Source: Nisaea acidiphila
Lineage (GTDB): Bacteria; Pseudomonadota; Alphaproteobacteria; Thalassobaculales; Thalassobaculaceae
Direction: 5' to 3'
NCBI RefSeq assembly: GCF_024662015.1
Contig: NZ_CP102480.1
Location: forward strand, 1,212,501-1,276,500
Length of the DNA stretch: 64,000 bases
Position 1 is the stretch's first letter. Every line of letters begins with the position of its first letter. Position numbers and translations under genes: made by a program. Positions 62,435 through 64,000 of this stretch are shown in pieces. Below the pieces are notes generated by a model, which was given only the letters and a program-made list of their open reading frames with translations, was not told the origin of the DNA and did not search any database.

Positions 62435-63232
62435 ATGATTCTCTCCAAGACTCTTGCCGCGGTTCTGCTCGCCGCCGGCATTGCCTGGGCGGCCCCCGCC
62501 GCCGCGCTCGACCTGATCGCCCTCACCGCCCGCAACCAGCTCGTACTGCTGACCGACAGCGCGCCCTCCAGGACCAGGATCGTCGATATCACCGGTGTCG
62601 ACACCAAGGTGCTCGGGATCGATATCCGCCCGGCCGATCTCGCGCTCTATGCCGTGACGGCCTCGGGGGCGATCTACACGATCGATCCGGAGAGCGGCGC
62701 CGCGACCCTGAAGTCCAAGATCTCCGAGCGGCTGGAAGCGGTCGATAATCTGGTGGTCGACTTCAACCCGCAGGCCGACAGGCTCCGGGTGATGGCCTCG
62801 AACGGTCAGAATCTCCGCGTCAATGTCGAGACCGGCGCCGCCATCGTGGACGGCCGCCTCGCCTATGCCGCCGGCGACCGCAACGCCGGCAAGACGACCG
62901 GCGTGCTGGCCGGCGCCTATATCAATGCCTATAAGGGCACGAAATACACCCAGCTCTTCGACGTTGACAGCCTGCACGGAATCTACGCCGTGCAGGACCC
63001 GCCGAACGACGGCGTGCTGAAGAGCGTCGGCCCGACAGGACTCGCGCCCGGAACGACGGTCGAGGCGATCGACATCCACACCGACCCGCAGGACGAGTAT
63101 CACGGCTTCGCCGTCGCCGGCCGGGAGCTCTACCGCCTCGACGTCGCGCGCGGCGGGCTCGCGAGGATCGGCCGCATCGCCTCCGGCGGCGGTGCGGTAA
63201 TCGACATCGCCGCGCCCGTGGTGAACCGTTGA
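62435..63232 (+). CDS. Exported DUF4394 protein
   Basis: A 265-residue protein with a signal peptide (about 1-24, PAAALD) and one DUF4394 domain: LDLIALTARNQLVLLTDSAP, GIDIRPADLALYAVTASGAIYTID, VVDFNPQADRLRVMASNGQNLRVN. The repeated blade-like strands suggest a beta-propeller. No function is known for the family. It lies between the receiver gene and the second cupredoxin gene, spaced by 82 and 2 bases. Confidence 0.85.
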   Translation: MILSKTLAAVLLAAGIAWAAPAAALDLIALTARNQLVLLTDSAPSRTRIVDITGVDTKVLGIDIRPADLALYAVTASGAIYTIDPESGAATLKSKISERLEAVDNLVVDFNPQADRLRVMASNGQNLRVNVETGAAIVDGRLAYAAGDRNAGKTTGVLAGAYINAYKGTKYTQLFDVDSLHGIYAVQDPPNDGVLKSVGPTGLAPGTTVEAIDIHTDPQDEYHGFAVAGRELYRLDVARGGLARIGRIASGGGAVIDIAAPVVNR

Positions 63233-63234
63233 CG

Positions 63235-63582
63235 ATGGCGCCCCGGACGCGGACACGCATCGCCCGAAGCCTCGCCCTCGCGACCGCGGGGGCCTGGCTT
63301 TCCGTCGGCGCCCTTTCTGCCGCGACGCCGGCGGTGATCGAGCAGGCCGGTATCGCCTTCCGGCCGAAAGCGGTCACCATCAAGGCGGGCGAACATGTCC
63401 TCTTCCTGAATTCCGACGTCTTCGGCCACAATGTCTATTCCGATACCGAGGGCGGCGCCTTCGATATCGGCCTGCAGAATTCCGGCAGCGAGGTCGCCGT
63501 GACTTTCGAGAACCCGGGCCGCTTCATCCTGCGCTGCCGGATCCACCCGAAGATGCGGGCGACGGTCACCGTCACCGAATAG
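63235..63582 (+). CDS. Exported type-1 copper protein (cupredoxin), second of a pair
   Basis: A 115-residue protein with a signal peptide (about 1-30) and the same copper ligands as the first copy: His65 (FGHNVYS), Cys101, His104 and Met107 (CRIHPKM). The copies share GHNVYS-TEG, FDIGLQ, CRIHP and VTVTE but differ in the loops, so they are paralogues rather than recent duplicates. The ATG at 63235 lies two bases after the DUF4394 stop; a TTG at 63229 is less likely. Last gene of the copper/kinase unit. Confidence 0.85.
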   Translation: MAPRTRTRIARSLALATAGAWLSVGALSAATPAVIEQAGIAFRPKAVTIKAGEHVLFLNSDVFGHNVYSDTEGGAFDIGLQNSGSEVAVTFENPGRFILRCRIHPKMRATVTVTE

Positions 63583-63679
63583 GTTCGCGCCGGGCCGTTC
63601 CGCGATGCGGAGCGAGCGATTTCCAAGCGCCGGCGAAACGGCCATACTCCCATTAACGATAAACGGGAGGACCGGCCCC

Positions 63680-64000
63680 ATGAGCCATATCCAGACGGAA
63701 CATCTCTTCGACATCACGCTGGAAGTGGAAGCCCCGCTCCAGCTCCTCGGCCACACGCCCTACGGCGAGCGCAAGATCGCCAAGGTCACCGGCGGCACGT
63801 TCGAGGGCCCGGGGCTCAAGGGGACGGTGCGCGGCGGCGGCGGGGACTGGATCCTGGTCCGCCAGGACGGCGTCACCCAGCTCGACGTCCGCCTGGTGCT
63901 GGAAACCGACGACGGCGCATTGATCTACATGACCTATGCCGGGCTCCGGCACGGGCCGGAAGAGGTGATGGCGCGGCTGAACGCGGGCCAGCCGGTGAAC
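63680..64000 (+). CDS. DUF3237 family protein, cut by the window end
   Basis: The first 107 residues of a DUF3237 protein, open to the window edge. GGGAGG precedes the ATG. Typical features are GTVRGGGGDWILVRQDGVTQLDVRLVLETDDGALIY and YAGLRHGPEEVMARL. The family is a small beta-barrel protein without assigned function. About 45 more residues are expected beyond the window. Confidence 0.85.
   Translation, partial: MSHIQTEHLFDITLEVEAPLQLLGHTPYGERKIAKVTGGTFEGPGLKGTVRGGGGDWILVRQDGVTQLDVRLVLETDDGALIYMTYAGLRHGPEEVMARLNAGQPVN

Overview
The window is a 64-kb piece of a GC-rich alphaproteobacterial chromosome. Gene content points to a free-living, motile heterotroph of the Rhodospirillales or Thalassobaculales type, for example a marine Nisaea or Thalassobaculum relative. 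The clues are TRAP and tripartite tricarboxylate transporters, a dgcN-dgcA D-glutamate locus, a PAS_5 protein, a DUF1217 protein, a FliL protein and a large RTX exoprotein. This placement is an inference from families, not from a marker gene. There are no rRNA genes, no transposase or integrase and no CRISPR array. One tRNA (Val, GAC) is present.

Layout: 0.05-3.9 kb holds a tryptophan/phenylalanine 2-monooxygenase-like flavoprotein, two related coiled-coil stress-type proteins (one cytoplasmic, one exported) and a PAS_5 protein. 3.9-9.9 kb is a homogentisate pathway cluster: a MarR regulator, hmgA, fahA, a metallo-beta-lactamase-fold protein with a half-lost metal site, and a flavin hydroxylase with a 70-residue DUF2783 partner that could make homogentisate from a phenylacetate. 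9.9-16.2 kb is an accessory patch: an AT-richer stretch with a tetranucleotide microsatellite, an exported phage-tail-collar-domain protein, and a 1561-residue DUF4347/RTX protein containing seven near-identical 89-residue repeats. 16.2-21.5 kb is an ugp-type ABC importer operon ending in a GpdQ-like phosphodiesterase. 21.7-26.6 kb has an NCS2 permease divergent from a LysR regulator, then a chemoreceptor. 26.6-29.2 kb is mobA (3-hydroxybenzoate 4-hydroxylase) divergent from mobR, with a readable promoter and operator between them.

29.2-33.4 kb is an RND efflux pair. 33.6-35.0 kb is an mgtE magnesium transporter split by a single-base frameshift, followed by tRNA-Val. 35.3-38.0 kb has an N-formylglutamate amidohydrolase-like protein, a lytic transglycosylase and a HAD phosphatase. 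38.3-41.8 kb is a TRAP transporter operon. 41.8-51.6 kb is a long minus-strand run: two TctC-type binding proteins, TctB, TctA, DgcN, DgcA, a methyltransferase, an acyl-CoA dehydrogenase and a CaiB-type CoA-transferase. It looks like an uptake and catabolism unit for D-glutamate or a related acid. 51.8-59.2 kb has aspartate dehydrogenase, a very large DUF1217 protein, a gamma-glutamyltransferase-like enzyme, a small conserved protein, FliL, PlsC and a small unknown protein.

59.3-63.6 kb is the most suggestive unrecognised unit. Two paralogous exported type-1 copper proteins bracket a hybrid histidine kinase, a CheY-like receiver (overlapping by ATGA) and an exported DUF4394 protein, all on the plus strand and closely spaced. 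The window ends inside a DUF3237 gene.

Three transporter operons (ABC, TRAP, tripartite tricarboxylate) each carry a strong hairpin directly after the binding-protein gene, which is consistent with making more binding protein than membrane subunits.
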